From NCBI GenBank assembly GCA_016715825.1, contig JADJXO010000001.1:62001-126000 (forward strand): a stretch of DNA of 64,000 nt. The letters are read 5' to 3'. Origin of the DNA: Nitrospira sp. (GTDB lineage Bacteria; Nitrospirota; Nitrospiria; Nitrospirales; Nitrospiraceae). Below the pieces are notes generated by a model that was not told the DNA's origin, ran no database searches, and worked only from the letters and a program-made list of their open reading frames with translations. Positions 53,548 to 61,335 of this stretch are shown piece after piece. The first letter of the stretch is position 1. Each line of letters opens with the position of its first letter. The position numbers and the translations under genes were made by a program.

Positions 53548-53706
53548 TGACGGGCCACAGGCTCCTCGCGTTGTTGATTACCAGATAACACCATTTGCGC
53601 AGATACAGCCGTACAGACAAGCTGCTCACAGCAGGCACTTTCATTGCGTACGTTTGGAACATATTGAGATGGGAGTCGTGCTCTCACGGTAGTTCTGTTA
53701 CGGACG

Positions 53707-56451
53707 ATGACGACGAATCATTTTGATGTCTTTCTGAGTTATCACTGGCGAGATCATGCGTACGTCGAGGCGCTGGCGCGTCAGTTACGCGAGCAGCAGC
53801 TCACCGTCTTTCTCGACCGCTGGTATCTCACCCCGGGACAATCCTGGCCGAAGGAATTAGAAGCAACCCTCGCACATTGTCGTGCGGTGGCCGTCTGTAT
53901 CGGCCAAGGCGAGATGGGGCCGTGGCAGCAGCGGGAGCAGTATCTGGCGCTGGAGTGCCAGGTAGCCGCCGAACGTCAAGGCCAAACCTTTCCCGTTATT
54001 CCTGTGCTCCTTCCTGGCGCGGAACCGCCACTGGGATTTCTGAGTCAGCTTACATGGGTCGATTTTCGTACTCGCCTCGACGATCCAGTGTTGCTGCACG
54101 CACTGGTCAGCGCCGTTCATGGTCAGCCGCCAGGACCAGATGCCCTGGAAACGGTCCGGCAGACTTTGGCGACTATCTGTCCCTATCGCGGCTTGCTTTA
54201 TTTCCGCGAGGAAGATGCGCCGTTTTTCTTTGGGCGTGAAGCGGCGATCGCGCAGCTCACCGGTGCGGTGCAGCAGCACCATCTGGTGGCGGTGGTGGGG
54301 GCGTCAGGCAGTGGCAAATCATCGGTCGTGCGAGCCGGCCTGGTACCGGAGCTGCGGAAGAGTCGCGAGCGGGTCTGGGAGGTCGCGACGCTCGTGCCGA
54401 CCGATCGCCCGGTCCATGCGCTTGCGGCGGTACTCATGCCATTTCTTGAGCCGGACATGAGCGAAGTCACCCGATTGCGGGAAATGAACCAGTTAGCTGA
54501 GGACTTGCTTGGCCGGAAGACGGCTCTTCGCGATGTCGTCGACCGGGTGCTCGCCAAGCAGCCAGGCACGGATCGTCTGCTCCTCATCGCTGATCAGTGG
54601 GAGGAACTCTTCACACTCTGTAAAGATGACGCCGCCAGGCGCTGCTTCATCGACAATATCCTCGATGCCACGGCTACCACAAAGCTGAGTGTGGTGCTCA
54701 CCCTACGGGGAGACTTTTTCGGTCGGGCCATCACCGATTACCGGCCTTTGTCCGACCGGGTGCAAGGTGCCCAGGTGAATCTCGGCCCGATGAAGCGGGA
54801 TGAATTGCGCCTCGCCATTGAGGAGCCGGCGAAGAAAGTCAAGCTCACGTTTCAAGCAGGCCTCGTTGATCTCATGCTGGGGCAGGCGGGCGACGAACCG
54901 GGCAAGTTGCCGCTGCTGGAATTCGTGCTGCGGCGGCTGTGGGAGGACCGGCGTGGCGGTGAACTCCATCACGAGGCCTATACTGCGATGGGTCAGTTGG
55001 AGGGCGCGATTGCGCACAAGGCAGAGTCTGTCTTCGTCACGTTGAATGAGGCCGATCAGCACAAAGTCCAACAGATTTTTCTGCACCTCGTGCGCCCCGG
55101 CGAGGGCGAGGCGGACACCAGACGGCGGGCGACATTCGCGGACGTGGGAGAGGGGTTGCGCCGTATCGTGAACACCCTCGCGGACGAGCGACTCTTGGTG
55201 ACCAATCGCATGGGGGACGAAGAAGAGACGGTCGAGGTTAGCCACGAAGCGCTCATCAGTCAATGGCAACGGGTGCAGACATGGCTGAATGAATACCGTG
55301 AGTTTCTACTGTGGCGGGAACGTCTCAGAGGGCATGTGAAGGACTGGCAGCATAACAAACAAGATGAAAACACGCTGCTCCGGGGCACACTGCTGGGCGA
55401 AGCGCAACGCCAGTTGACCCAGAGAGTGGGCATCCTGACCGATCAGGAACAGGGCTACATCAGGGACAGTGTGGCGGCTCACGAACGGACCGCCCAGGCA
55501 GCACGCCGGCGGGCCGAACACGAGCTTGCCCAGGCGAATCGTCTCGCGGAGGAAGCGGCCAAACGGGAAGAGGCCGAAAGGGCACGGGCCGAAGCAGCAG
55601 ACCGTGCGAGACGACGACAACGGGCATTCAGCCTGGCACTGCTCATCCTCCTGCTCGTAGGCTTGTTCGAGGCCTGGCTCTGGCAGAAGGGCTATGATCT
55701 CGGTCAGGCTGCTCTCGCAACTCAATCGCTCGTGGGCAGTATCTATGTACCACCCGAGATGACACAGATTCCAGGTGGATCTTTTCAGCAAGGGGATGTC
55801 GAGAAGCTCGGCGACGTGTCGCGCAACCCGGTTCGCTCGGTCACGCTCAAGCCCTTTGCCATGGGGCAGTACGAAGTCACGTTTGACGAATACGACGGAT
55901 TTGCGATCGCGACCGAACGGCGGTTGCCACAAGATCACGGCTGGGGGCGTGGCAAGCGGCCGGTCATCAATGTTTCGTGGGAGGACGCGAAGGCCTATGC
56001 TGAGTGGTTGTCCAAGCAAACCGGCAAGCACTATCGATTGCCTACCGAATCGGAATGGGAGTATGCCGCGCGCAGTGGAGCCAAGCAAGAACGATGGGCG
56101 GGAACATCTGAGGAATCTGAGCTGAGAGCCTATGCGGTCTTCGCGGAGAACTCTGGAAATCAGACGTTAGTTGTCGGCACTAAGAAGGCCAATGGTTTTA
56201 GCCTCTATGACATGAGCGGCAATATGTGGGAATGGGTCGAGGATTGTGGGTATGGAACGTATGAGGGCGCACCGAACGATGGCTCGGCTTGGTTAGAAAC
56301 ACATGAAGGCAATTGCCAATTGCGCGTGCTCCGTGGTGGCTCCTGGAGCGGCACGCCGGTGGACCTGCGTGCTTCCTACCGGAACTGCAGGGGCACCACC
56401 GTCTACCGGAACACCGACCTGGGCTTCCGTCTCGTTCAGGACATTCCCTAA
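53707..56451 (+). CDS. TIR - STAND NTPase - transmembrane - FGE-like (C-type lectin fold) protein
   Basis: A 914-residue multidomain protein. Residues 5-120 are a TIR domain; GPWQQRE places Glu77 in the WxxxE position of NADase-active TIRs. An nSTAND1-type NTPase follows at about 155-500 (VGASGSGKSS near 198-206; LLLIADQWEEL near 289). A charged coiled coil at about 590-635 and a membrane helix at about 640-658 come next. The C-terminal domain (about 680-914) is FGE-sulfatase-like (IPGGSFQQGD, RLPTESEWEYAARSG, YDMSGNMWEWVED) but lacks the catalytic Cys pair of true FGE. Its end (RGGSW...RN...LGFRLV) has the form of a DGR variable region. It resembles sensors of antiviral or conflict systems. 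No ribosome site is seen. Confidence 0.88.
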   Translation: MTTNHFDVFLSYHWRDHAYVEALARQLREQQLTVFLDRWYLTPGQSWPKELEATLAHCRAVAVCIGQGEMGPWQQREQYLALECQVAAERQGQTFPVIPVLLPGAEPPLGFLSQLTWVDFRTRLDDPVLLHALVSAVHGQPPGPDALETVRQTLATICPYRGLLYFREEDAPFFFGREAAIAQLTGAVQQHHLVAVVGASGSGKSSVVRAGLVPELRKSRERVWEVATLVPTDRPVHALAAVLMPFLEPDMSEVTRLREMNQLAEDLLGRKTALRDVVDRVLAKQPGTDRLLLIADQWEELFTLCKDDAARRCFIDNILDATATTKLSVVLTLRGDFFGRAITDYRPLSDRVQGAQVNLGPMKRDELRLAIEEPAKKVKLTFQAGLVDLMLGQAGDEPGKLPLLEFVLRRLWEDRRGGELHHEAYTAMGQLEGAIAHKAESVFVTLNEADQHKVQQIFLHLVRPGEGEADTRRRATFADVGEGLRRIVNTLADERLLVTNRMGDEEETVEVSHEALISQWQRVQTWLNEYREFLLWRERLRGHVKDWQHNKQDENTLLRGTLLGEAQRQLTQRVGILTDQEQGYIRDSVAAHERTAQAARRRAEHELAQANRLAEEAAKREEAERARAEAADRARRRQRAFSLALLILLLVGLFEAWLWQKGYDLGQAALATQSLVGSIYVPPEMTQIPGGSFQQGDVEKLGDVSRNPVRSVTLKPFAMGQYEVTFDEYDGFAIATERRLPQDHGWGRGKRPVINVSWEDAKAYAEWLSKQTGKHYRLPTESEWEYAARSGAKQERWAGTSEESELRAYAVFAENSGNQTLVVGTKKANGFSLYDMSGNMWEWVEDCGYGTYEGAPNDGSAWLETHEGNCQLRVLRGGSWSGTPVDLRASYRNCRGTTVYRNTDLGFRLVQDIP
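56329..56440 (+). repeat. Candidate DGR variable region (VR) at the 3' end of the FGE-like domain
   Basis: The last 110 bases of the gene encode the C-type lectin fold ligand loops with conserved anchors RGGSW, LR, R, RN and LGFR around variable positions. The variable positions are dominated by NNC codons (agc, ggc, gac, tac, tgc, ggc, acc, acc, gtc, tac, acc, gac), as expected if AAC codons of a template were changed at adenines. No template repeat was found in this window, so the call rests on form, location and the avd-like remnant downstream. Confidence 0.5.
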
Positions 56452-56498
56452 CCCTTTACGTTTTGCTCTTTTACCCTTTACATCCGATTAATCCGTTC

Positions 56499-56520
56499 GC
56501 CCTGAGCTAGTCGAAGGGCG
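56499..56520. repeat. REP-like palindrome (1)
   Basis: CGCCCTGAGCTAGTCGAAGGGCG: an imperfect hairpin with GCCCT/AGGGC arms. The sequence resembles widespread environmental REP elements with a GAGCnnGTCGAAGGG core. Confidence 0.55.
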
Positions 56521-56530
56521 TGTTTCGTGC

Positions 56531-56569
56531 AATACGTTCATGGTTCGACAAGCTCACCACGAACGTATT
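56531..56569. repeat. REP-like palindrome (2)
   Basis: AATACGTTCATGG at the left pairs with CCACGAACGTATT at the right (one mismatch) around TTCGACAAGCTCA. The core GTTCGACAAGCTCACCACGAAC is a common REP-type motif. It lies between the FGE-like gene and the avd remnant. Confidence 0.65.
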
Positions 56570-56776
56570 ATTCGGGACGGGCCTGTTCCCCAAGCCGTGC
56601 AATTCTGTCACGAGCTGTTGTTGTGGCTGATTCTGCAGCTTAATAGGTTCTCACGATCGCGTCGCTTCACGGTAGGTGAGCGGGTCGAAGCCGGGTTGCT
56701 TGAGGTGCTGGAGCTATTGGTAGAAACGGCAGGAAAGTTCTTGGGAGGTTTCCTACGGTGTGAACATTTCCTGTAA
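56569..56776 (+). pseudogene. avd-like (DGR accessory, four-helix bundle) remnant
   Basis: The frame encodes FCHELLLWLILQLNRFSRSR, RFTVGERVEAGLLEVLELLVE, the first two helices of the Avd/S23-like four-helix bundle that works with DGR reverse transcriptases (family form: LLLWL...F.R..RFtlGeRie..lLdllELLiea). No start codon precedes the first helix except one inside the REP palindrome, and the sequence diverges after ETA and stops at 56776, overlapping the 3' end of mazF. So both ends appear lost, and only about 55 of roughly 120 residues remain. Confidence 0.7.
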
Positions 56777-57091
56777 GACTGCGAGAACGGCTGAGAGGGT
56801 GCTTGGAGCGATTCGCCCAACTCTTTTAACCAGGCGCTCGCTATCAACAGTCCGTATCTGGTCTATTGCGACAAACCCACTCCGATCACGGAATCGGCAA
56901 CGAACACGCCAAAGATAGGCCTTACCTCCTGTGGTCATGGGCGCCACGATAACCGTCCGCAAATGCTGATTGAGCTCATCGGGGGAAATAACGAGGCAGG
57001 GTCGTGTTTTTCTGATCTCACTCCCTCGAGTAGGATCGAGTTCAATCAGATACACGTCGCCGCGGGTAGGGGTAGTTGGAGCTATCACCAT
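56753..57091 (-). CDS. MazF-type mRNA interferase toxin
   Basis: A 112-residue toxin. The N-terminal RGDVYLIELDPTRGSEIRKTRPCLVIS is the MazF/PemK core; TVIVAPMTT and the downstream VDSERLVKRVGRI complete the fold. It should cleave mRNA at short specific sites. The ATG at 57091 overlaps the end of the antitoxin gene, with a GTG two codons earlier as an alternative. All core residues appear intact, so it is likely active, and unlike the Doc locus at 33 kb this pair is whole. Confidence 0.93.
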   Translation of the reverse strand: MVIAPTTPTRGDVYLIELDPTRGSEIRKTRPCLVISPDELNQHLRTVIVAPMTTGGKAYLWRVRCRFRDRSGFVAIDQIRTVDSERLVKRVGRIAPSTLSAVLAVLQEMFTP

Positions 57092-57333
57092 TTCCACTCT
57101 TTCTTATCGAACTGAGTGGGTACCGGGGGATCAAGAAGCTGATCGTCATCGTGCTCCCGCATGCGCCGGGCTGCGTCAGCCCAACCGGCTCGTGGCTGTG
57201 ATGACCTTGATATCAGAATTCGGCCTGGTTCAGCCTGAAGCTCTACTTCATCTTCAAGCTGGGCTTCTTGGAGCAATATTTTTGGAAGACGGATTCCCCT
57301 GGAATTACCGATTCTGACGATATGGGCTTTCAT
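57085..57333 (-). CDS. MazE-type antitoxin (AbrB fold)
   Basis: An 82-residue antitoxin. The N-terminal KAHIVRIGNSRGIRLPKILL is the swapped-hairpin AbrB/MazE DNA-binding domain, and the acidic C-terminal tail (REHDDDQLLDPPVPTQFDKKEW) is the part that blocks MazF. GGAG lies 7 bases before the ATG at 57333. It overlaps mazF, so the pair is co-translated and should repress its own promoter in the short gap towards 57449. Confidence 0.92.
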   Translation of the reverse strand: MKAHIVRIGNSRGIRLPKILLQEAQLEDEVELQAEPGRILISRSSQPRAGWADAARRMREHDDDQLLDPPVPTQFDKKEWKW

Positions 57334-57449
57334 GGTAGGTCTCCAGATGGACATACATTGTAATCACATTTTCTGCCATAAGCAAATGAAGAGTATCTGT
57401 CGATGACAGGGGGAGGTGAGCCTCAATAACGAAATGGGAACAATGACAC

Positions 57450-58106
57450 TTATCCGAACAGCTCCATCTGCGCCGGTTGGGAGGATTCAACATTCAAGAC
57501 TGGTGCAGCTGGGGTGGAGGCTGTGCTGGTCGGTTCAGCTGGTTTGGTGTTCTTGTCTAAGAATTCCTTCAGCTTCTTGAAATCCTCTTTCAACGTGGGA
57601 AGCAGATTGCCTTGGTGCAGCGCTGCGGCCGGGTGTAGGAGCGGAAAGAGGACAAACTCTTTCAGGTAGAACGCTTGTGCTTTGACTTTAGTGATCCCGA
57701 CTTTGCGTTCCAGTAGGGTCTGTGTGGCCCAGTTTCCTAACGTACAGACCAGTGTTGGTTTGATCAATTGGATTTGCTGCAACAGAAACGGTTTGCACGT
57801 TTCGACTTCATCCTGTTCAGGATCTCGGTTATTCGGTGGCCGGCACTTGATCACATTCGCAATGTAGATCTGGTCTCGCGAGAGTTCTGCCGATGCCAGC
57901 AGATCGTTCAGCAGCTTGCCCGCCGCCCCCACAAATGGCTCGCCCTTCTGATCTTCGTTGAAACCTGGCGCTTCTCCGACAAACATGATACTTGCGTGAG
58001 GATTGCCGACGCCGAAGACAACTTGGCTGCGCCCCAACTTCGCCAGTTTGCAGCGCTGGCAATCATGAAGCGAGTCGGCAAGTTCTTGGAGAGGTGCGAG
58101 CGTCAT
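57450..58106 (-). CDS. Family 4 uracil-DNA glycosylase
   Basis: A 218-residue Fe-S uracil-DNA glycosylase. Motif 1 is GEAPGFNEDQKGEPFVGAAG and motif 2 LLHPAAAL. The four cluster Cys are in CQRC (about 16 and 19), KCRPP and ETCKPF. It removes uracil from deaminated DNA. The last 35 residues form a Pro/Ala/Ser tail ending in QMELFG, like a clamp-binding peptide (QxxLF), which suggests sliding-clamp contact. Confidence 0.94.
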   Translation of the reverse strand: MTLAPLQELADSLHDCQRCKLAKLGRSQVVFGVGNPHASIMFVGEAPGFNEDQKGEPFVGAAGKLLNDLLASAELSRDQIYIANVIKCRPPNNRDPEQDEVETCKPFLLQQIQLIKPTLVCTLGNWATQTLLERKVGITKVKAQAFYLKEFVLFPLLHPAAALHQGNLLPTLKEDFKKLKEFLDKNTKPAEPTSTASTPAAPVLNVESSQPAQMELFG

Positions 58107-58202
58107 CTGCGATCACCGTGAACGAATGGTAGCGGTATCTTAGAAATTGGCGAGTCGGGATGTCAATCACGATCATGAGCGCAAAGAATAGGAGAAGCGG
58201 CC

Positions 58203-58820
58203 ATGAAACGTATGAACCTAGCCAGTATGTTGCTGCTGATGTTCTCGACGATGGCGGCTGCGGCCTCCGTGGAACTGGTGGCGTTTGCGGACAAGGATTT
58301 CTGTGAGAAGGTGGCCAGACTGTCGGGAGCCCGGTTCCTGTTCGAAAGCCGCCTGTCGCAAACGGTGCAGTGGGAGGCTATTGATCTGAAAGGGGATGGT
58401 CCCGCGGTAAGGCGCTGTTCGAGCCTCGACAAGACAATCCTCGATCTGGACAATGATGGACGCAAGGATTTGGTGGTGAAGACCACGTTCTGTATGAAAG
58501 GGGATCCGAGTGACAGCCTCTATATCTTTCCAGCCGAGAGCGCTGTCCTAGAAGACACGAGTTGGTTAGATTTGAGTCCTCTCTTGGCGGCTCACGACAA
58601 GTTCGAACGGACTGGAGGCGTCTATCCACTGACGGCGCTGGAGTTTGACAAAGGCCAGTCGTCTCCCGCGTTGACGACCACGTTCTCTGTTCACCCGTTC
58701 ATACTTGATGGCACCACCTATGTGGGACTGACAGATGGTAGGCGAGAGTGGCTCGTGGTGGCGAAGTATAGGGGGAAGGAACGACTTGAAGATGTGTGTT
58801 ATCTGCGCTCGGCTAATTGA
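58203..58820 (+). CDS. Exported protein of unknown function
   Basis: A 205-residue protein with a signal peptide of about 21 residues (MAAA-AS) and a mature part with five Cys. The segment LDLDNDGRKDLVVKT is an FG-GAP/integrin-type or calcium-type loop (DxDxDGxxD), the only recognisable feature. AGGAG lies 9 bases before the ATG. It converges with the next gene and overlaps it by 8 bases at the stop codons. No function assigned. Confidence 0.75.
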   Translation: MKRMNLASMLLLMFSTMAAAASVELVAFADKDFCEKVARLSGARFLFESRLSQTVQWEAIDLKGDGPAVRRCSSLDKTILDLDNDGRKDLVVKTTFCMKGDPSDSLYIFPAESAVLEDTSWLDLSPLLAAHDKFERTGGVYPLTALEFDKGQSSPALTTTFSVHPFILDGTTYVGLTDGRREWLVVAKYRGKERLEDVCYLRSAN

Positions 58821-59121
58821 GACGGTAGCCTTTGGCTGAGAGACAGGTGTCCCGCATGGCGTTCATCATGGAAAGGCCATGTAGGGCGCGGGCATGGTCG
58901 GCTGGGTTTTGAGGGCCAGGACTAAAGGGGAATGGGGAACTCTGGCTATAGAAGTATTGCTCGTTGGCCAACCTCGCTTTGTACTCGCATTCCATATAGT
59001 CCCGCTCGACGTCATAGCGGGTGAGTCCACTTGGGTGACTGCCACGCTCGTACGGACTTGGTGCGCAACCGAACGCCGACAAGAGAAGAATAATCAGAAG
59101 GCCTCTGTACGGTATTATCAT
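58813..59121 (-). CDS. Small lipoprotein
   Basis: A 102-residue protein from the ATG at 59121: a hydrophobic segment ends in a lipobox (LSAFGC), then PSPYERGSHPSGL. The mature part has a Tyr/Glu-rich helix (DVERDYMECEYKARLANEQY) and two more Cys. The frame is open up to a GTG at 59172 overlapping the hpnE gene, which would put the lipobox too deep. Function unknown; perhaps an envelope component. Confidence 0.7.
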   Translation of the reverse strand: MIIPYRGLLIILLLSAFGCAPSPYERGSHPSGLTRYDVERDYMECEYKARLANEQYFYSQSSPFPFSPGPQNPADHARALHGLSMMNAMRDTCLSAKGYRLN

Positions 59122-59152
59122 CAGGAATTGATACCATCTACAGGCAGAGAGA

Positions 59153-60499
59153 TCAATCCGGGTTATCAACACGACCTATGATGGTCTCCACGCATCGACG
59201 GCTGCTGATCACTGCGCTTTCAAGATTGGTCGGCCATCCGGTGTCGGTCCAGGCTCCCGCGACGAGCATGTTCCGGATCGGACTCCGCTGCAGGGGGCGG
59301 AGCCGTGCCGTTCCCGGTACGAGTGAGAGACTCGCATGGGGTTCTCCAATGATGTTATGAGTGAGGATGTCTTCAGGGCCCATGTTTGAGAACACTCGTA
59401 GTAGCTCCCCGATGGCAGTGTGTTTCACCTGGTCATCATTCCCGTTCTCCAGCAAACTGGCCGTGGTGGAAAGCCGACAGACGATTTCCTCAGGTTTAGC
59501 CTGTGTGACGGTGAGCTGGTAGAAGGGGTGTCCTGTCAACAAAACGAGTCGCGGTGTTTGAGTCGATGACCGGCACGTTACCTGGACGACGAGCTCACCG
59601 AGATCGGTCAGATCCGGCATGTGGGCGAAGTAGGCCAACCGGGTCAATAACCGCTCCGGTAGCAGGGCACGCAACCGTTGATGCGGCAACGCGAGAATGT
59701 ACCACTGCGCGTGTAATGTCGTGCCGTCGTGCAACCTCACATCTCGCATCCTGTTTTCATCGAAACGGAGCAGTGGAAGGTCTGTCAGCGTACGACACTC
59801 TATGCGATCGTGAGGCAGCGATTGTTTCATGGGCGCCAGGAATCTCTCCTCGATGGACCCGGATACAGAGGTGAGCCTGGCATCTGAGGCCTCGCTTAGA
59901 AATATGGTCGACAGCAAGTGCACAAAGGTGGCGGCTGAGAGGCGAGCAAGATCGTTTCCCGTCAGCCAATGAGCCAGGCGCCCCCAAACCCGTTCCCGCG
60001 CCTCGAGGCTCTGCCCGATTGCGGCGAGCCATTCGTCCGCGTTTCGATTCTCCAGATCAACCGGAAGGGTCTGTGCCTGTTCCCAGATCTGCTCGACGTG
60101 TGAGAACAGTCTCCACCGGTCTTGCCAAGCCAGGCCTTGGAAGCTGAAAAGACTCATCATCCATCGAAACGCTCCGGGAAGTCGAGCCGACTGGTAGGAC
60201 ACGTGACGTCCATCAGACAGCCGAAACTCGAGTGGAATAGATTGGTCTAGTCGTGGTGATTCTTGCCGATTCAGCGCGTGAAGAAGTCGGTGGCTTTCTC
60301 GGTAGCATCCCAACAGCACCGGTACCGGGTCGGACGGATTGAGCCAGAACCCATCGCGCCATTCGGGGTGATCGAGGAGCGTGACGTGGTAGTGTTCTCG
60401 GCGTAAATGATAGGCGACGGTCAGACCGGCTAGACCGGCGCCGAGGATGAGGACGGTTTGTGAGGCTGGAGCGGTCACGAGTAGCGGGAACGGAGCCAA
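59153..60499 (-). CDS. hpnE: Hydroxysqualene dehydroxylase HpnE
   Basis: A 448-residue FAD-dependent amine-oxidase-fold enzyme. The Rossmann motif ILGAGLAGLTVAYHL lies at about 18-32, and the C-terminal FAD-binding segment is LVAGAWTDTGWPTNLESAVISSRRC. HpnE reduces hydroxysqualene to squalene in the HpnC/D/E route to hopanoids. It overlaps hpnD by 25 bases. Hopanoid synthesis fits Nitrospira-type organisms. No hpnC was seen in the window. Confidence 0.92.
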   Translation of the reverse strand: MAPFPLLVTAPASQTVLILGAGLAGLTVAYHLRREHYHVTLLDHPEWRDGFWLNPSDPVPVLLGCYRESHRLLHALNRQESPRLDQSIPLEFRLSDGRHVSYQSARLPGAFRWMMSLFSFQGLAWQDRWRLFSHVEQIWEQAQTLPVDLENRNADEWLAAIGQSLEARERVWGRLAHWLTGNDLARLSAATFVHLLSTIFLSEASDARLTSVSGSIEERFLAPMKQSLPHDRIECRTLTDLPLLRFDENRMRDVRLHDGTTLHAQWYILALPHQRLRALLPERLLTRLAYFAHMPDLTDLGELVVQVTCRSSTQTPRLVLLTGHPFYQLTVTQAKPEEIVCRLSTTASLLENGNDDQVKHTAIGELLRVFSNMGPEDILTHNIIGEPHASLSLVPGTARLRPLQRSPIRNMLVAGAWTDTGWPTNLESAVISSRRCVETIIGRVDNPD

Positions 60500-61335
60500 A
60501 TCCGTAAGGCGATGAGTAACCGTTGTGTGGTGGATAAACTGATCCGCGATCCGAAGACCTGATAGTTTGATCGTTCGATGTGATCCAAAATTCGGCTATA
60601 AATGCCACGCATGATTTCTGCGACCGTCAGTGCCCGGCGTTCTGCGGGGGGCAGGGCTTTGAGCGCGGCATCGGCTCGCTGGTAGTAATGGTGGGCGCGG
60701 GACGCCTCATATTCCATCAACGCACGGAATTCCGGTGAGTAGTTCTGATTGAGCATGGATTTTTCTGCATAGTTCCACTTCTTCAAGTCTTCGAGGGGAA
60801 GGTAAATACGACGTTCCTGGGCATCGGCACCAACGTCGCGAAGAATGTTCGTCAGCTGGAAGGCCATGCCGAGTGCCACCGCGTAGTCTTGTGCCCGGGC
60901 GGATGTGACGCCGAAGATGTGCAGACAAATGAGACCGACGACGGAAGCCACGCGGTAACAGTAGAGCGATAGTTCGTCGAAGGTGACGTAGCGATTGTTG
61001 AAAAGATCCATCTCGACGCCTTTGATCAACTCTTCAAAGTAGGCTTTAGGGATCCCCATTGATTTCACATGGTGGGCGAGACTCACCATGATCGGTGTTG
61101 TCGGGGTCCCTGAATAGGCGGCGTCAAGTTCGTTCCGCCAATGGGCTAGCTCATCTTTTGGGTTGGTCCCGGCAGCTGGTTCGTCCACGGCGCTGTCGAT
61201 GGCCTTACAAAAGGCATAGACGGTATACATGGCTTCGCGTTTGGTTTTGGGAAGGAAGAGGAATGAATAGTAAAAGTTGCTCCCACTGTTCTTGGTGTAG
61301 GCCGTGCAATAGGCCTGTGCTTCAGCGGCCTTCAT
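60475..61335 (-). CDS. hpnD: Presqualene diphosphate synthase HpnD
   Basis: A 286-residue trans-isoprenyl diphosphate synthase of the squalene/phytoene type. The first Asp-rich motif reads DSAVDEP (DxxxD), and the second reads NILRDVGADAQERRIYLPLEDL. It joins two farnesyl diphosphates to presqualene diphosphate, the first step to squalene and hopanoids. It overlaps the hpnE gene downstream and the binding-protein gene upstream by 4 bases. Confidence 0.93.
   Translation of the reverse strand: MKAAEAQAYCTAYTKNSGSNFYYSFLFLPKTKREAMYTVYAFCKAIDSAVDEPAAGTNPKDELAHWRNELDAAYSGTPTTPIMVSLAHHVKSMGIPKAYFEELIKGVEMDLFNNRYVTFDELSLYCYRVASVVGLICLHIFGVTSARAQDYAVALGMAFQLTNILRDVGADAQERRIYLPLEDLKKWNYAEKSMLNQNYSPEFRALMEYEASRAHHYYQRADAALKALPPAERRALTVAEIMRGIYSRILDHIERSNYQVFGSRISLSTTQRLLIALRIWLRSRYS

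Noticed and set aside
55850..56451. Active formylglycine-generating enzyme
   Set aside because: The fold signature is present, but the two catalytic cysteines after RGGS are replaced, and no sulfatase gene is nearby.
56540..56569. ATG at 56540 as the start of the avd-like frame
   Set aside because: This start lies inside a REP-like palindrome and its first codons are just the repeat translated; the homologous part begins after about residue 12.
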